DNA of 30,866 bases. Origin: Chalciporus piperatus (Eukaryota > Basidiomycota > Agaricomycetes > Boletales > Boletaceae). Position 1 is the stretch's first letter. Each line of letters begins with the position of its first letter. The notes beneath the pieces are model-generated. The model was not told where the DNA came from. It searched no databases and saw nothing but the letters and a program-made list of their open reading frames with translations. The stretch is taken from the NCBI GenBank assembly GCA_038093975.1, contig JBBPTG010000270.1:1-30866 (forward strand), written 5' to 3'. Shown in pieces: positions 1 to 10,924 of the stretch. The translations under genes were made by a program, and so were the position numbers.

Positions 1-1062
1 TGGGATTAAGCTCGTTGGGCCAATGATTGAAGAACGCCTGAAATACTTGAAGGAGTACGGTGATGATTGGGCCGACAAACCTGTTCGCGAAACGCTCAGT
101 TTCCCGAACAGACAACTGACCCTCACATTTGCAGAACGATTTTTTGTCTTGGTTGCTGGAGGACGCAGAAGGTCTAGAACGTTCGGTAGAGTCCTTGACA
201 ACTCGCATATTAGTTGTCAACTTTGCCGCTATTCATGTGAGTGTGGCAATCATGTTCATCGTATTTAACGCCTGGCTCATCGACTCGTGGTATAGACTTC
301 TTCCATTGTGCGTAATGCTGAATATACACCAATGCTGATCGACTCTGACTGATGTCCGTCAGAGTTTCGGTCACGCACTCTTTTACCTCGCGGCGAATCC
401 CCAATATGTCGAGCCCCTCCGGGAGGAAATCGAAGGCATCGTAGAGACAGAAGGATGGTCGAAAGCATCAATGGGTAAGATGCGCAAGGTGGACAGCTTC
501 TTGAAGGAGTGCCAACGCATGGAGGGAATTGGTTCATGTAAGTGCCTCTGTTCTCGCCCTCAGGCGCATTTACAAGAGGCATCCATTAGTATCTCTTGGA
601 CGAAAGGCCATGAAGGACTTCACATTCTCAGACGGGACGTTCATTCCAAAAGGGACCATTGTGACTGCGCCTTCTCGAGGACTGCATCGTGACGACGAGT
701 TTTACGAAAATGCCGAGACTTTTGATCCTTTCCGGTTCGCTGATATACGGGAAGAGGATGGAGAGGGTGTGAAGCATCAATTCGTCTCGACCTCCATTGA
801 ATACCTGCCTTTTGGACATGGCAAACATGCATGGTAAACACTATCCACGGCCCCTCTTTCGTCTTTGCGCTTGACTTTCTACTCCGATAGCCCTGGCCGT
901 TTCTTCGCTGCAAACGAGCTCAAATCAATGCTGGCACACCTCGTCGTGACGTATGACGTCAAATTCGAAAACAACGCAACCCGCCCACCCAGTTTGTGGA
1001 TGAGCACCGCAATTATGGCCGACCCCAGTGCCAAGGTGATGTTCAGGAAGAGGGCTGACTGA
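1..1062 (+). CDS. Cytochrome P450, C-terminal part (5' end outside window)
   Basis: Heme-thiolate monooxygenase, normally ER-membrane bound and fed electrons by P450 reductase; substrate unknown. Spliced exons: <2-82, 135-236, 296-307, 363-537, 590-833, 891-1062, giving 261 residues to the stop. Visible motifs: an I-helix stretch (LVVNFAAIHTSS), the K-helix ExxR as E-C-Q-R in FLKECQRM, a DPFRF element, and the heme-binding loop PFGHGKHACPGRFF. The cysteine codon is split by the intron at 834-890 (tg|c), so the ligand appears only after splicing. Exon 296-307 is a 12-nt micro-exon coding TSSI. The loop sequence is of the kind common in basidiomycete P450s of CYP512/CYP5150 type, but I cannot assign a family. 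No lesion is seen in the visible part. Confidence 0.9.
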
Positions 1063-1120
1063 GTGTTGTTTTCTTGTTGTTTCTTTTCTGTCTGTTCACG
1101 TTTCTTTCTGTGTTTTATGT

Positions 1121-1798
1121 ATGTATACGGTCTGCAATCGGAGTCTCATTTCGGGGAAATCGTTCTGGTTTGACGGGCCCGACTTTGTCCATCTCTCTGC
1201 GGGCCTGTCTGGCGAGGACAAGGTTCTCGATCCTCGGAAGTACTTCATCGATCTTTGCAGCTTGTTCCACTGCTCGGACGAGCGAGCATCACAGATGGTT
1301 TGAATCTGTTCTTCTTGCATGGTGCTGTAATTGATTTACTTATCGTTTCAACATCAGCATCCTGGAGAGCCCCAAGTATGCAATGATGCTTGCTTCGAAG
1401 GACTTCCAGGATGGAGAATGTCAATCGACGCCACACAATGGTATGCACCCCTTCGGAAGATCATTGTTCGCTTGTGCCCACGATGCCTCAGTGAGTGAAA
1501 TAGTATTCAAAGGCGACTCTGGCCATCCAATACGTGTCATGTCAGTTCTACCCAGAGAAGCTGTACACGACGAACGGAGCGTAAGTATAGTCTCTGTCAG
1601 ACTCCCGCTCAGATGATCGAATCAGATACTCTACCGCGGAGGCATTCTTCATCGATCAAGCAGAGTCTTACGTCCTACAATTCTGGGATACAAATGACTT
1701 GCTTGCCTTGTTGGACGTGACGCGTGATGTCTCACAAGCGTTCCACCGCGGGGAATACACGTGCAAGGGTGCTTCTTATGCCATCGAATTCGAAAACT
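1121..1798 (+). other. Unassigned coding-like segments, possible multi-exon gene or remnant
   Basis: Several stretches read like exons but do not join into one clean model. One piece (about 1147-1300) runs GKSFWFDGPDFVHLSAG and includes LDPRKYFIDLCSLFHC; a GT...AG intron of about 58 nt (1301-1358) could join it to HPGEPQVCNDACFEG and then IDATQWYAPLRKIIVRLC. The last piece (about 1630-1798) reads YSTAEAFFIDQAESYVLQFW and ends EYTCKGASYAIEFEN before TGA. Between about 1495 and 1630 I find no splice combination that keeps all pieces in frame, so either an intron is misjudged or the gene is frameshifted. No family is recognised. It lies directly downstream of the P450 on the same strand. Confidence 0.3.
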
Positions 1799-2132
1799 GA
1801 CCCCATGTTTAAGGTTTGACAACTTGATGTCATCCCATCGTGTTTCTATTGATCCATACATTGCAGTTGGAAGTCGGCCAGAGAGAGAGAGAAGCGTCTC
1901 TTCTGCCTCATGGAGAACTTGCGGTCCTTGACTCTCAGTGTGGGGCCATTTCGGTAAAAGTTACTTGCCTGTCGTGGGATGGGCTGAGGCGACGTCTGTT
2001 CGTTGTCAGCTGGCTCGTCCGTCTGCGAACCGGATGTCAAGTTCATCTCGAGGAGGATCGCCAAGTTCTTGGGTTGATTCGATTGGACTGCCGAGTTTCA
2101 TTCTTCGCTTCATGCCACCACATTCGTTGCTC

Positions 2133-2844
2133 TAACATTCCTTAGCTACCCCATACACGATAGGATCGTAATGGATGTCGAGGTTTGCCCACATCGCGCC
2201 CACCGTCTGATGTGTTAGGCCTTGCCGCATGTAAGTATAGCCGTTTTTGATAAATATACGGAATCGGACAGTAACTTACTGTAATTCATTTCAATTGCTC
2301 CACAATGCACATGCCATTGATGCTTTCGAGCTTGGCCGTCGTCTGACGGAACCGAACTCACTGAATCATCATTGACGCTTTTGGTGTAGTGACCTTCGTA
2401 AGCGGTGCCCTTCATTCTGAGCATATGAACTTCCCCGACTCAGAGCTCCCGCCGAAGCAGAGTCCATGTGTCCGGTTAACTCTGCGCCGAATGCAAAGCT
2501 ACTTTTTTGAGGAAGTGTTCGACTTGACCCCTTCCAGCTCAACTGGCATGCACACTGCCCGCAACTCTGTCGCAACGGGCGACTTCCATCAAACTTCGCG
2601 TCTCTTCGCGTAAATCCTCTTGTGAGCCGGTTCAAGTTAGTGCCTGCCGGTTCAAGTTTGGAGACGCGGGATATGTGAACCAGAAGCTTTCATCAAGTTG
2701 TGCGCTTGCGGTCCATACATAAGTACCAGTCTCGAAGAAGACCCAGTGGCGAGTGACGCGTTGACGGCCCGTTTGACATGTTGACAGACCACTTGGCGGA
2801 CGCTCGTGCGCTTCATGGTTGTTACCTGGCCGACGTAAACCCAC
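2133..2844 (-). other. Unassigned coding-like segments on the minus strand
   Basis: Minus-strand reading from about 2424 gives GHYTKSVNDDSVSSVPSDD followed by HQWHVHCGAIEMNY. A GT...AG intron (donor near 2280, acceptor near 2211) then continues in frame with TVGAMWANLDIHYDPIVYG and ends VAKEC before a TAG at about 2133-2135. Further upstream (about 2750-2640) another minus-strand frame reads RHWVFFETGTYVWTASAQL and DESFWFTYPASPN, but the link between the parts is not resolved. No family recognised. The plus strand at about 2621-2660 carries two copies of gccggttcaagtt. It could be a small gene divergent from the DUF2235 gene or a remnant. Confidence 0.3.
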
Positions 2845-3125
2845 CTATATCATTTCGAGCTCTGCTCTTTGTTCTGTTCATGACGCTGACAAGAGTCCCG
2901 AGCGTTCATCAACGTCCATCATGGCCACCAAACAGTGCAGAGCAGTTCACTTTCTACTCCAGGTGGGAAACCCATAAGAAGCTCAGTCCCATTTGGACTC
3001 GTTATTCGGGTCCAAGCACTTGGCCCGAGAACCATCGGAGCTTTTTCATCTCCAGAATTACTTATGGATGAACCGCTAATAAAGGGCCGTTCGTCTATAA
3101 CGAGGAGGTCGCCTAGCACCCCTCC
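2845..3125 (+). promoter_or_regulatory. Intergenic stretch upstream of the DUF2235 gene
   Basis: No convincing gene is seen here. By position it should contain the promoter and 5' UTR of the hydrolase starting at 3126. No clear TATA box is visible. Short ORFs on both strands lack family signal and are read as chance. Confidence 0.3.
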
Positions 3126-5242
3126 ATGATGGTGTCAGCTGCCGCCTCCTCGTCGAACGGGCCTTCGCCGCCATTGAACATCGCGTCGAACGTTACTTCG
3201 CCGACCGTGGCACCCGAATCAGTGCTCTATGACCCAGACGATGTAATACCTCCTGCTCATACCCATCGTACATTGGTCCTTTGTTTCGATGGAACGGGTG
3301 ACCAGTTTGACACCGACGTGAGTGTCCACCCTACCTCCAGCATACTGCGTGACAAACAACCATGCATTCCCTACATACAGAACTCGAACATCATCCAGCT
3401 CTTCTCGATGCTGAAGAAGGATGACCCAAAATCTCAGATGGTCTACTACCAGGTGTGCTTTGCCGCCGCAACGGCTCTGGGGTGGTTTTACCGACGATGT
3501 ATTTCCTCAGGCTGGAATAGGCACCTACACTATCCCTCAAATAGCAACTCCGTTCATGGCTAAACTATCTAAGACCATTGACATGATGATTGGGAACCTC
3601 CTTGACGCGCATGTGATGGGTAAGCCAGCATCTTGTCGGTTCTCTTCACAGGGTTGACGACTCCGCAACCTCTAGGCGGTTACGAGTTCTTGATGCAGAA
3701 CTGTGGGTAAAAGTAATTTGTTTCACGCTTCACACGCTTAGTCGGTCTCGTGTAGACGAAGAAGGCGATAAGATATGCATCTTCGGATTCTCCAGGGGAG
3801 CCTACACCGCACGTGCACTCGCTGGAATGTAGGTCTAGACCGTCCTGTTCCAGGGAGGATTAACAGATTTTCATTTCGTAGGATCCACAAAGTTGGCCTT
3901 TTGCCTCGATGCAATCACCAGCAAGTCCCCTTCGCGTACAAAATGTACTCTCAGGACGATGAGAAGGGTTGGGCTCAAAGTAGTGCCTTCAAGATAGCTT
4001 TCTCCATCAATGTCAGCATTGAATTTGTCGGTGTTTGGTGAGTTCGAAGTTTCGATACGACCTTTGCGGCAGAAGCGTGTGATCTAGATCAATTTCGAAC
4101 TCATGAGCGCGATAGGGATACGGTTAGCGCTGTTGGGATGATTCCCCGCAGCTTGCCTTTCACGAAGGCGAACGACAATATTAGATATTTCAGACACGCT
4201 CTGTCATTGGATGAGCGTCGAGTGTATGTCGTGTTTTCATTTCTGTCAGACTCAAGACACCAATTTGATTATATACAGGCGCTTCAAAGCGAACTGCTTC
4301 AACCGTGCGACCAGGGAGGACCTTGAACTTGGTGTCAAGCGCCATGAGATGCCGCGCAGTTTCAAGAGGATCCCCGTGCCAAAAGTCATCAAAGGATACA
4401 GCAACGGTCATCGCCATGAGCCGTCCTTGCAGGACCTCGAACAACAATTCTCGCAGGCGATAACGGAGACCAATGTCGAGGAGGTTTGGTTCGCTGGTGC
4501 CCACTGTGGTCAGTCCTTCCTGAACAGTCTGTGTAACCCCAACTTACTTAGCTCCGCACAGATGTCGGTGGCGGGTCTGTCGTAAACGGCACTCGTAACA
4601 GTCTTGCGCGCATCCCATTGCGTTGGATGATTAGGCAAAGCTTCCTCTGTAACACTGGTATCATGTTCCATCGTTCCATGTTCAAGCAGGTTGGCATGGA
4701 CCCTGCTTCATTATATCCGCACGTAGTAGAGCGCCCGCCTCCGATCTTCCAAACACCACCTCCTCGATCACCGCCTGGTACTCCAGACTCGTTCAAGGGC
4801 TACTCCGTGCCGCGTCCTGAAGTTGTCAAGAATAACGGGGCGATCGTTGCTTACAGCGATGGTGGGACGTTCATTGACGAAGAGCACGAAGACTTGGCAG
4901 ATGCGATTTCTCCCTTGTATGATCAACTCAAGGTTTCACGCCCATGGTGGATTCTTGAAGTTATCCCGCAAAAGTTGCATTATCAGAGGGACGAGGACGA
5001 CCAATGGGACAGAGACTTTGTGTAAGTCATATTGGTGTGTTCGTGTGTGGTCTATCAGCTAAAATGGTTTCGTGGGTAGCGTCAACGTTGGTAAGGGTCG
5101 ACACATTCCCATGCAGGGCAAAGAGGGCGTTCAGATCAAGCTGCACAGGAGTGTCAAGATTCGTATGGAAGCGGATGGGTTGGAAACTGGTAAATACTGG
5201 CCGAAGGCGAAACTCAAGTTCGAGCCGAAGTGGGTCGACTAA
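3126..5242 (+). CDS. DUF2235 / Tle1-like alpha/beta-hydrolase, 10 exons, intact
   Basis: Predicted hydrolase of the DUF2235 family (the T6SS Tle1-like phospholipase catalytic fold); the fungal members have no defined substrate. Exons: 3126-3317, 3381-3452, 3511-3619, 3676-3702, 3756-3828, 3882-4037, 4116-4223, 4279-4508, 4562-5021, 5080-5242. These total 1590 nt, 529 residues, with all phases consistent. N-terminal LVLCFDGTGDQFD is the family's opening strand; GFSRGAYTAR (3785 on) is the GxSxG nucleophile elbow; EFVGVWDTV supplies the likely acidic residue; AGAHCDVGGG carries the likely catalytic His. The AG|AT junction at 4508/4562 restores the HCDVGGG motif. Start is the first of two adjacent ATGs after an in-frame-free leader. 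A proline-rich stretch lies near residue 400 (ERPPPIFQTPPPRSPPG). No signal peptide seen, so probably intracellular. Confidence 0.92.
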
Positions 5243-5585
5243 GCCATTGACCAGGTGTTCTCTTCGGCTTTGGGTACGAAGTTGTGATTTATCTTGCTAG
5301 CCTTCTTGTTGAAGTCGCCCACACCCTCATTGTATCTTGGGTATATTATGTTTTGGATTTAAGCATATCCTGCTTAGTATGATACACTCCTTTAGTTTGT
5401 TCACCCAACTCTACCTTGATTGCTGTCAATAGCATGTTGATTACGCCGCCTCTACTTCTTGACCGACGCAATGCAAACAGCAACCCATCAGCACAATCAA
5501 CTGCACCTCAACGTTACTTCGACATTGTGAAAATGATGGATCCTTCGCAGTCCGACTCGGTGTATCTGGCGCTCGTTCTGCGCTA
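5243..5585. other. Intergenic, 3' flank of the hydrolase and 5' flank of the MFS remnant
   Basis: AT-rich after the stop at 5242 with no recognisable gene. An ATG pair at about 5532 opens a short frame (MMDPSQSDS) that could be the original N-terminus of the following transporter; it is one base out of frame with the transporter reading. Confidence 0.4.
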
Positions 5586-6290
5586 TTGACAGAAGGGCCG
5601 AGCGAGTCTCCGGCACTTAACACAGATCTTGGGGGCAGGGAAGCCCCTGGAAATGCCTTCGCCGATAGTGCAAGGCCCACGAAACTATACCAAACCCTGG
5701 CTGGTTTCTTGATGATCTTCCATATCATCGGAATTAACCAGACGTTTGGTGTCTTCCGGGTGAGTCTGTCCACACACGATTGATTAGCCTACGATACAGT
5801 CCTTTGTGTTTCATTCCGATGTTCTTTGTCGTGTAGGAGTATTATACCTCGCCCGAGAGCAACATACCCAACGCAATTGGCCAAAATGTTTAATCCGCTG
5901 GTCTCGCTGGTCGGCACGATCGGCGCAGGCTTGACATGGGCAGGGGGACTCTTCGTGAAGGTTCGTCCTGGTCCTAGTGGGATCATAAAATCATCGCGAA
6001 GCTCAATTATTTAAATTCGCAGTCGAGTGGAGCTTTCCTTCAGGCAGCTGGCAATATCGTCCCGTTGTATTACATGACCACATATTCGACGTCTGTGCTG
6101 GGATATTCTGCATCGACCGCCTGTTGGCCCAATGTCGGCCCTCAACAACGGCGTGAATTTCGGGAATATTGATGGGCGTCCTCGCAGACAAGGTCGGTTG
6201 ACAGAACACGTACGATCGCAAGCGTAACTGTGGTATATTGAGATTGACCTACAGGTGCTTTTGGGTGCCCCTGTCCTCGCATTATGGTAC
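5586..6290 (+). pseudogene. Monocarboxylate-transporter-like MFS permease remnant
   Basis: Broken member of the major facilitator superfamily, monocarboxylate-porter-like group. The first exon gives a hydrophobic helix TLAGFLMIFHIIGINQTFG; an intron at 5760-5836 joins it to EYYTSPESNIPNAIGQ. The frame then stops at TAA near 5889 while the next helix, LVSLVGTIGAGLTWAGGLFV, continues in another frame, so a small frameshift lies at about 5885-5895. After an intron at 5961-6022 the reading jumps to a segment resembling the middle of the transporter (YYMTTYSTSVLGYSAS), then ALNNGVNF and GVLADKVG in other frames. Helices 3 to about 6 are missing, so there is also an internal deletion. Full-length members have 12 helices; this cannot make a transporter. 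Confidence 0.8.
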
Positions 6291-6792
6291 GGACTGGTAC
6301 ATCACGAAAAACAAATTTCTACGATAAGATCTTAGAAGCCATTTATAAAATACACAAAGGAGATCAAGGGGATCATTATTACAAGGGGGGTTGTAGACGA
6401 GTCTAGGTGAATGTATTGCTACCCCCCTCTGTCCAACTGCTGTCTTCATGACAGTAAAATAGCAAATCTTTGCTAGATGTTCTGGCTGAATGATGCGGGG
6501 AGTTATGATGGTGGGTTATAATGCCACATCAGCTGAGTAGGCTATGCCATTACTCATAATGAAACACGTAATTAGCAGGTGGCACTGGCAAGATGAGACC
6601 CACCCATGGTGCAATAAATGACGCTCAAATACAACCCTACCTTCCATAGCCCAGCACAATCGTACAGATCCTCGGTAGCCAACTTTAAACTAACGCTACG
6701 GCGGCCTGTGCCATATCTTCTTGATGTCGGTTTGCCTTTGGGTGCATGTTCGTTTGGAGCCATGGATCCCAGCAATTTGGACACACCTATGA
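6291..6792. other. Intergenic, nothing recognised
   Basis: AT-rich sequence with no supportable reading frame on either strand. It separates the MFS remnant from the tandem duplication that follows. Confidence 0.4.
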
Positions 6793-7246
6793 CATCCCAA
6801 TCAAAATTGAACAAGGTGGTGATGGTCAACGATTCTGTGATTGTTGATCGGAGTTTTCTCAATGAGACTAGTGCGTAAGCGGTGACCGTTGCCAATTCCA
6901 TTGGCACAATGCTCTAGATTGCCACGAACTCATCTGACACACCAAGCAGACAGAGACGCCTTGTTGCAGCCAGGATGGAATACCGGGGTAGTTGCCAGTG
7001 AGTAGCGATTGCTCGTTCATCCCAGTCAAAATTTGACCAGGTGGTGATGGTCACTGATTTCGTCACTGATGATAGGAGTGTGCCTCAATGATATCAGAGC
7101 GTAACCCATAGCCGTTCCTAACACCATTGGTATGATTTACTTGATTGCGACGAACTCATCTTACACTCCAAGCAGAAAGAGGCACCTCATTGCAACAAGG
7201 ATGGAATCCAATGTTAGTTGTCGGCAACTTGCAATCACTCATTCAG
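6793..7246. repeat. Two-copy degenerate tandem duplication, about 226 bp per unit
   Basis: Copy 1 starts at 6793 and copy 2 at 7019. Both open with catccca(a/g)tcaaaatt and then share ggtggtgatggtca, a shared gcgtaa stretch, attg(c/g)(c/g)acgaactcatct and aaggatggaat in the same order. Scattered substitutions and a few small indels separate them, so the duplication is not recent. Neither copy has a convincing coding frame. The block lies just downstream of the 3' end of the DUF6698-like gene (stop at 7389) and may include its 3' flank. Confidence 0.75.
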
Positions 7247-7388
7247 TGAGTATCATGGATATGCCAATGGGCAAGCATTATCGCTGTGTCATTGTAGTCA
7301 ATCGAACCGACGAAATTCAAATAGAGTTAGCATTCATACACTATGTTACTACTGGCATACAACGAGTTATTGAAGTCGTGTAGGGAGC

Positions 7389-8983
7389 TCAGCCAACTGG
7401 GGGAGTGACACCCGTTCCACACTGCTGTGCAAGAGTTGCAGCAACGGAGGTATTGCTCATAGATTGTGGTCCATAATCCGCAGCATTCTCGGGTCCAAAG
7501 ACGTTCCTTCATGCAGGTTAGAACATGAGATCATGATCCAAATTGGATTCGGACTTACCTGTTCCACCACAGCAGGCTACGTTGAACTCTTGCTTTCGCC
7601 TCCTCATCTTTTGGATGTTCAAACCAATTGACGATGTTGTTGTAGAACAAATCACTCTCGAAATTTGTATCGGTGTTGCGCCAGCTTCCCACACTAGACA
7701 GCGCGAAACGGAGCTTCGGTAAAAAAAAAAGGTCAGGAGGGATCAAAAGGTAATACGGTGATGGTGCTACTCACCTGTGTAGCAATGTACGCTATCGCTC
7801 GTGGTTGCACTGCCTTCATGCCCAAAAGCGCAGCCACGTGTGAGCGAGTTTGTCCGTGACCATTGGCAACGTCCATGAGCTTCTGACGTTTGGATGGTGG
7901 CTCAGACTGTTCCTCGTCTGATTCAGCCTCTTCATCTTCGTAATCTGATCCAAATTCACGAGGAGATACAGAGCTCGGTGAGGTGAAGATGTGCTTGAAT
8001 GCCTGCCACAAGGAATCTGAGTCTGTGGTCGCACTATGTGTGACAGGTAAGACGGCTAACCTTTAAGAGCAAATCGCCTTGGAAAATTCCCTCTGAAGGG
8101 TTCTCGTGATCAAATTTGCTATCCTTGAACAAAAACTTGGGCCAATGGTAAGCAGTGACCAAAAACTGGGGATGCAAACTTCGAATATGCTTTCGTGTGC
8201 TGTCTCGGCTGAAGTCAGTTATATGATGAAAACACCACGAAATTCTTACGCTAGGTCATTCCAATCATATTCAGCCGGACAAAGCAACTCTCCGGTGACT
8301 TTATGAAAGAAACCACGCTGCGTCTTCTGCTTTGCTCTGATGATAGGTTTGGGAGGGGGCGAGAGCTCATTCAACCAATGGGCTATGGCGGGTTTCAGCG
8401 ATGCAGTATCATCGGCACGAGCGCCCTCAGCACCCTTCCTGAGCTGTGATTCAATTAATGCCATAGTCCCATTCAACTCAAGGGTGACTGATACCTTCTC
8501 ATAGGCACCAACGAGATCACTACCCTCCGTGTGAGATGCTAGAAGCTTCCGAAGGGATGGCACCCAGCGAACGAGTTCCGTGTAGCACCGATACACTCGA
8601 TTTTGCCTGGCGAAAGAGACATTAGGTGATGTCATAGATCGGCTATATCAACATACTCCGGAGTAGGTTGAACTGCAGGTTCAAGCAGGCGACGGTCATG
8701 TTCGTCCACCATTGACTCAATCTTGTCGGTCAGTGTGACCAGCCGACGAATGGCCCGTCCTGCAAGACGCTGCGAGTCAGAGTGACTACCGCGGCGGTGG
8801 CTGAGATAGATGTCAAACAAGAGGCTGGCATTGTCAACTGAGAGAGAATATGTACGACTTGTCTGCTTGTCGAAGCACATGGTTTTCCTCCTCCAAGTAG
8901 GCATTGCGCCGCTGGAGCAACAGCAAGCTAGTAGCTGCATCGATGTTGCCGCTAGCATGTGCACCACTATTGTCAGTGCTCAT
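7389..8983 (-). CDS. DUF6698-like fungal protein, 7 exons, intact
   Basis: Function unknown; the family is abundant in mushroom genomes. Exons on the minus strand: 8983-8859, 8800-8657, 8606-8250, 8208-8061, 8002-7775, 7713-7559, 7506-7389. They total 1275 nt, 424 residues, with all phases agreeing. The N-terminus has a short leucine/glutamate-rich coiled-coil-like stretch (LLLLQRRNAYLEEENHVLR). The conserved core includes RKGAEGARADDTASLKPAI, GELLCPAEYDWND, HPQFLVTAYHWPKFLF, AFKHIFTSPSS, RSHVAALLGMKAVQPRAIAY and LRFALSSVGSW. An acidic, probably nuclear-localising insert (EDEEAESDEEQSEPPSKRQK) lies between the last core blocks. Intron 1 (8858-8801) has a weak donor and is the least certain junction. 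TATATA-like sequence lies about 80 nt upstream on the minus strand. Confidence 0.85.
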
Positions 8984-9061
8984 GACGCGTAGTGCGTGGG
9001 TGCCAGTGCAAATTGGGGGATCTGGAGGTTACTAGAGGACAGTACCATGGGCGCCAGCTAT

Positions 9062-9070
9062 GTATATAAT
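9062..9070 (-). promoter_or_regulatory. TATA-like box for the DUF6698-like gene
   Basis: Minus-strand attatataca lies about 80 nt before the ATG at 8983, a plausible core promoter position in a fungal gene. No expression evidence. Confidence 0.35.
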
Positions 9071-9585
9071 GCTTGAAGCTATATGACTCGGATAGCCTTA
9101 TTTCACTCACAAAGTGGATACCGAGTGGAGAGCCAAGGCTGGATGACAATGCTCACCATGCCGGTGATGCAACGATGGGCTCCACCGTAGTTATTAGGTT
9201 AAAGCTGCGCATGCAGCTTTGCATTCTGAGCTAACCTGGCCGATGATCTCACTTGAAAGGGCATGCTCCATGATCCGAACACCACCACCATGACACCACG
9301 GCGGTTTAAGTTTCGGGCTTACTTTGTCCCCTCTGCAAACTCCTGGTTCAAGTTCAGGTCGACCCAGAGGCTTGGAGCTTGACTCTAAATCAGTGGGGTT
9401 GAGCTGGTTCAACCACAACAGGTTGTCATTAATGCAGCGGGCCGGGGAGGGTGGTACTCCAAGTGGGCCAATCCAAGGATCATGCCAATTGAGCGAAGTG
9501 CATTAAAATCTACCACCTGTGAAGGCATGCCAGTGAGATATCCTAACCACAATCCCGCCCAAGTTCAAGTTCAAGATAACGACCT
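9071..9585. other. Intergenic between divergent DUF6698-like and F-box-like genes
   Basis: No gene supported. The stretch contains several ggttcaa/caagttcaag words (for example around 9343-9365, 9408 and 9561-9574), similar to the gccggttcaagtt words near 2625. It probably holds both promoters. Confidence 0.35.
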
Positions 9586-10561
9586 ATGGGCTCAGTCAAT
9601 CCTCAGCACAAACTTGAATCAACTCATCACTGGCCCCACCTTCCGGATGACATTGAGCGCGAAATTATCTTTGTAGCAATGGCAAACTCTACCGGTGGGT
9701 TTCCAACGAACGATTGGCATTACCTGCTCATTGCAAAGCGATTTTATCGCTGGTAAGGAAATTCTATCTCTTCCCTGGCAGAGATCTTATGAAGGCTCTG
9801 CCGCTTGAATAGGTTTGGGCCAGTCTTGTACCGGGCGGTCGACATCCACCACAATAGGAGGGCTGAGCTCTTCATATCATCGCTCCGGCCTCGGCCAGAC
9901 TTTGCCAGAACAGCTGTCAAGGCTCTGCGTCTCCGACCACCAGTTTCCCCCACGCAAGGGGCAGCGGTTCTCAAACTCTGTCAAGGATTACAAGAACTTA
10001 CCCTGCAAATCACTGTTGACCTCCCTGATGACCGGAATGCACTACGCAAACCTCTTGACACTTTAAAGCTGACATCACTGTCGATGAACCTTGCGTCCGG
10101 CTTCTACGGGCTGTACATTTCCCTACCTGACCTCAACGTGTTGCACCACGTTAAGCGTCTTCATTTGACAAATGGTTGGGTGGCAAGGCGCGGCCTCTCC
10201 CTCGGCCTTCACAAACTACAGCAACTGACTCATATATCCTTTCCCATCCACCCCCTGATACAAGAAGATGTTCATACCGAAATACTAAGCTACATCCTGG
10301 AATGCTTGACCAAGCTCCAGGTCGTGGTTTTATGGTGTATGGCCTATCAGGAAAGCAGGGAGATTTATGATAAGCTGGAGAAGCGTGGTCTCAACGATCA
10401 CAGAATTGTTATATTCAACACAGAGAGGTTTGCGGAATGTGAGAATGATTTCTGGCAGCTTGCAGAGTTACTAGTTGCTCAACGGCGAGGAGATGCGAAA
10501 GGTATGTTTTTTTTTTGAATTTATTGACCTGAATTCTAACCTGACAGCCAGATCTTGGTGA
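9586..10561 (+). CDS. F-box-like / LRR-type protein, 3 exons
   Basis: Likely substrate-recognition-type protein: the N-terminus reads HLPDDIEREIIFVAMAN, then LLIAKRFYRWFGPVLYRAV, the usual layout of basidiomycete F-box-like proteins that dock to Skp1. Exons 9586-9752, 9813-10501, 10548-10561 give 289 residues with consistent phases; the first junction rebuilds a Trp codon (tg|g). The rest has leucine-spaced segments (LKLTSLSMNLASGF, LPDLNVLHHVKRLHL, LHKLQQLTHISFP) consistent with irregular leucine-rich repeats. The start ATG is inferred from the frame; upstream in-frame sequence is short. The last exon codes only ARSW plus stop and depends on a poly-T intron (10502-10547); without splicing the protein ends GMFFF. 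No membrane segment. Confidence 0.7.
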
Positions 10562-10924
10562 TGCGCTGACAACTTATGCCAGTGACAACCTGTCTCGCAG
10601 TCGTCTTACACTAGTTTAGACACGAGGCATCGCACTTGTTCATAGCCCATGAAATCTCACCCGTGGACTCACACCAAGTTTCGTTGCAGAGAACTGGCAT
10701 GCTTGCGACTGTTGAGATCTCATCATCTTTTTCTCTGTCCTTCATACCACTGAGATCCTTCTTGTTTATTTCATTTACTCAAATCATCAAATTTCTCACT
10801 CTCGGCGGCCTGTGGTCAATGACACCCCGCCCGGGCCATTACCTCCATGGGTTGTTTTCACCCACTACCATAACCACTGTCGCTAGCAGAGACGTGGCTA
10901 AAGACCTTCCTCCCGAGGAATTGC
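10562..10924. other. Intergenic before the GTPase remnants
   Basis: No family signal. A plus-strand ORF beginning near 10636 runs through here but has no recognisable domain and shifts out of frame with the GTPase reading, so it is not called. Confidence 0.35.
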
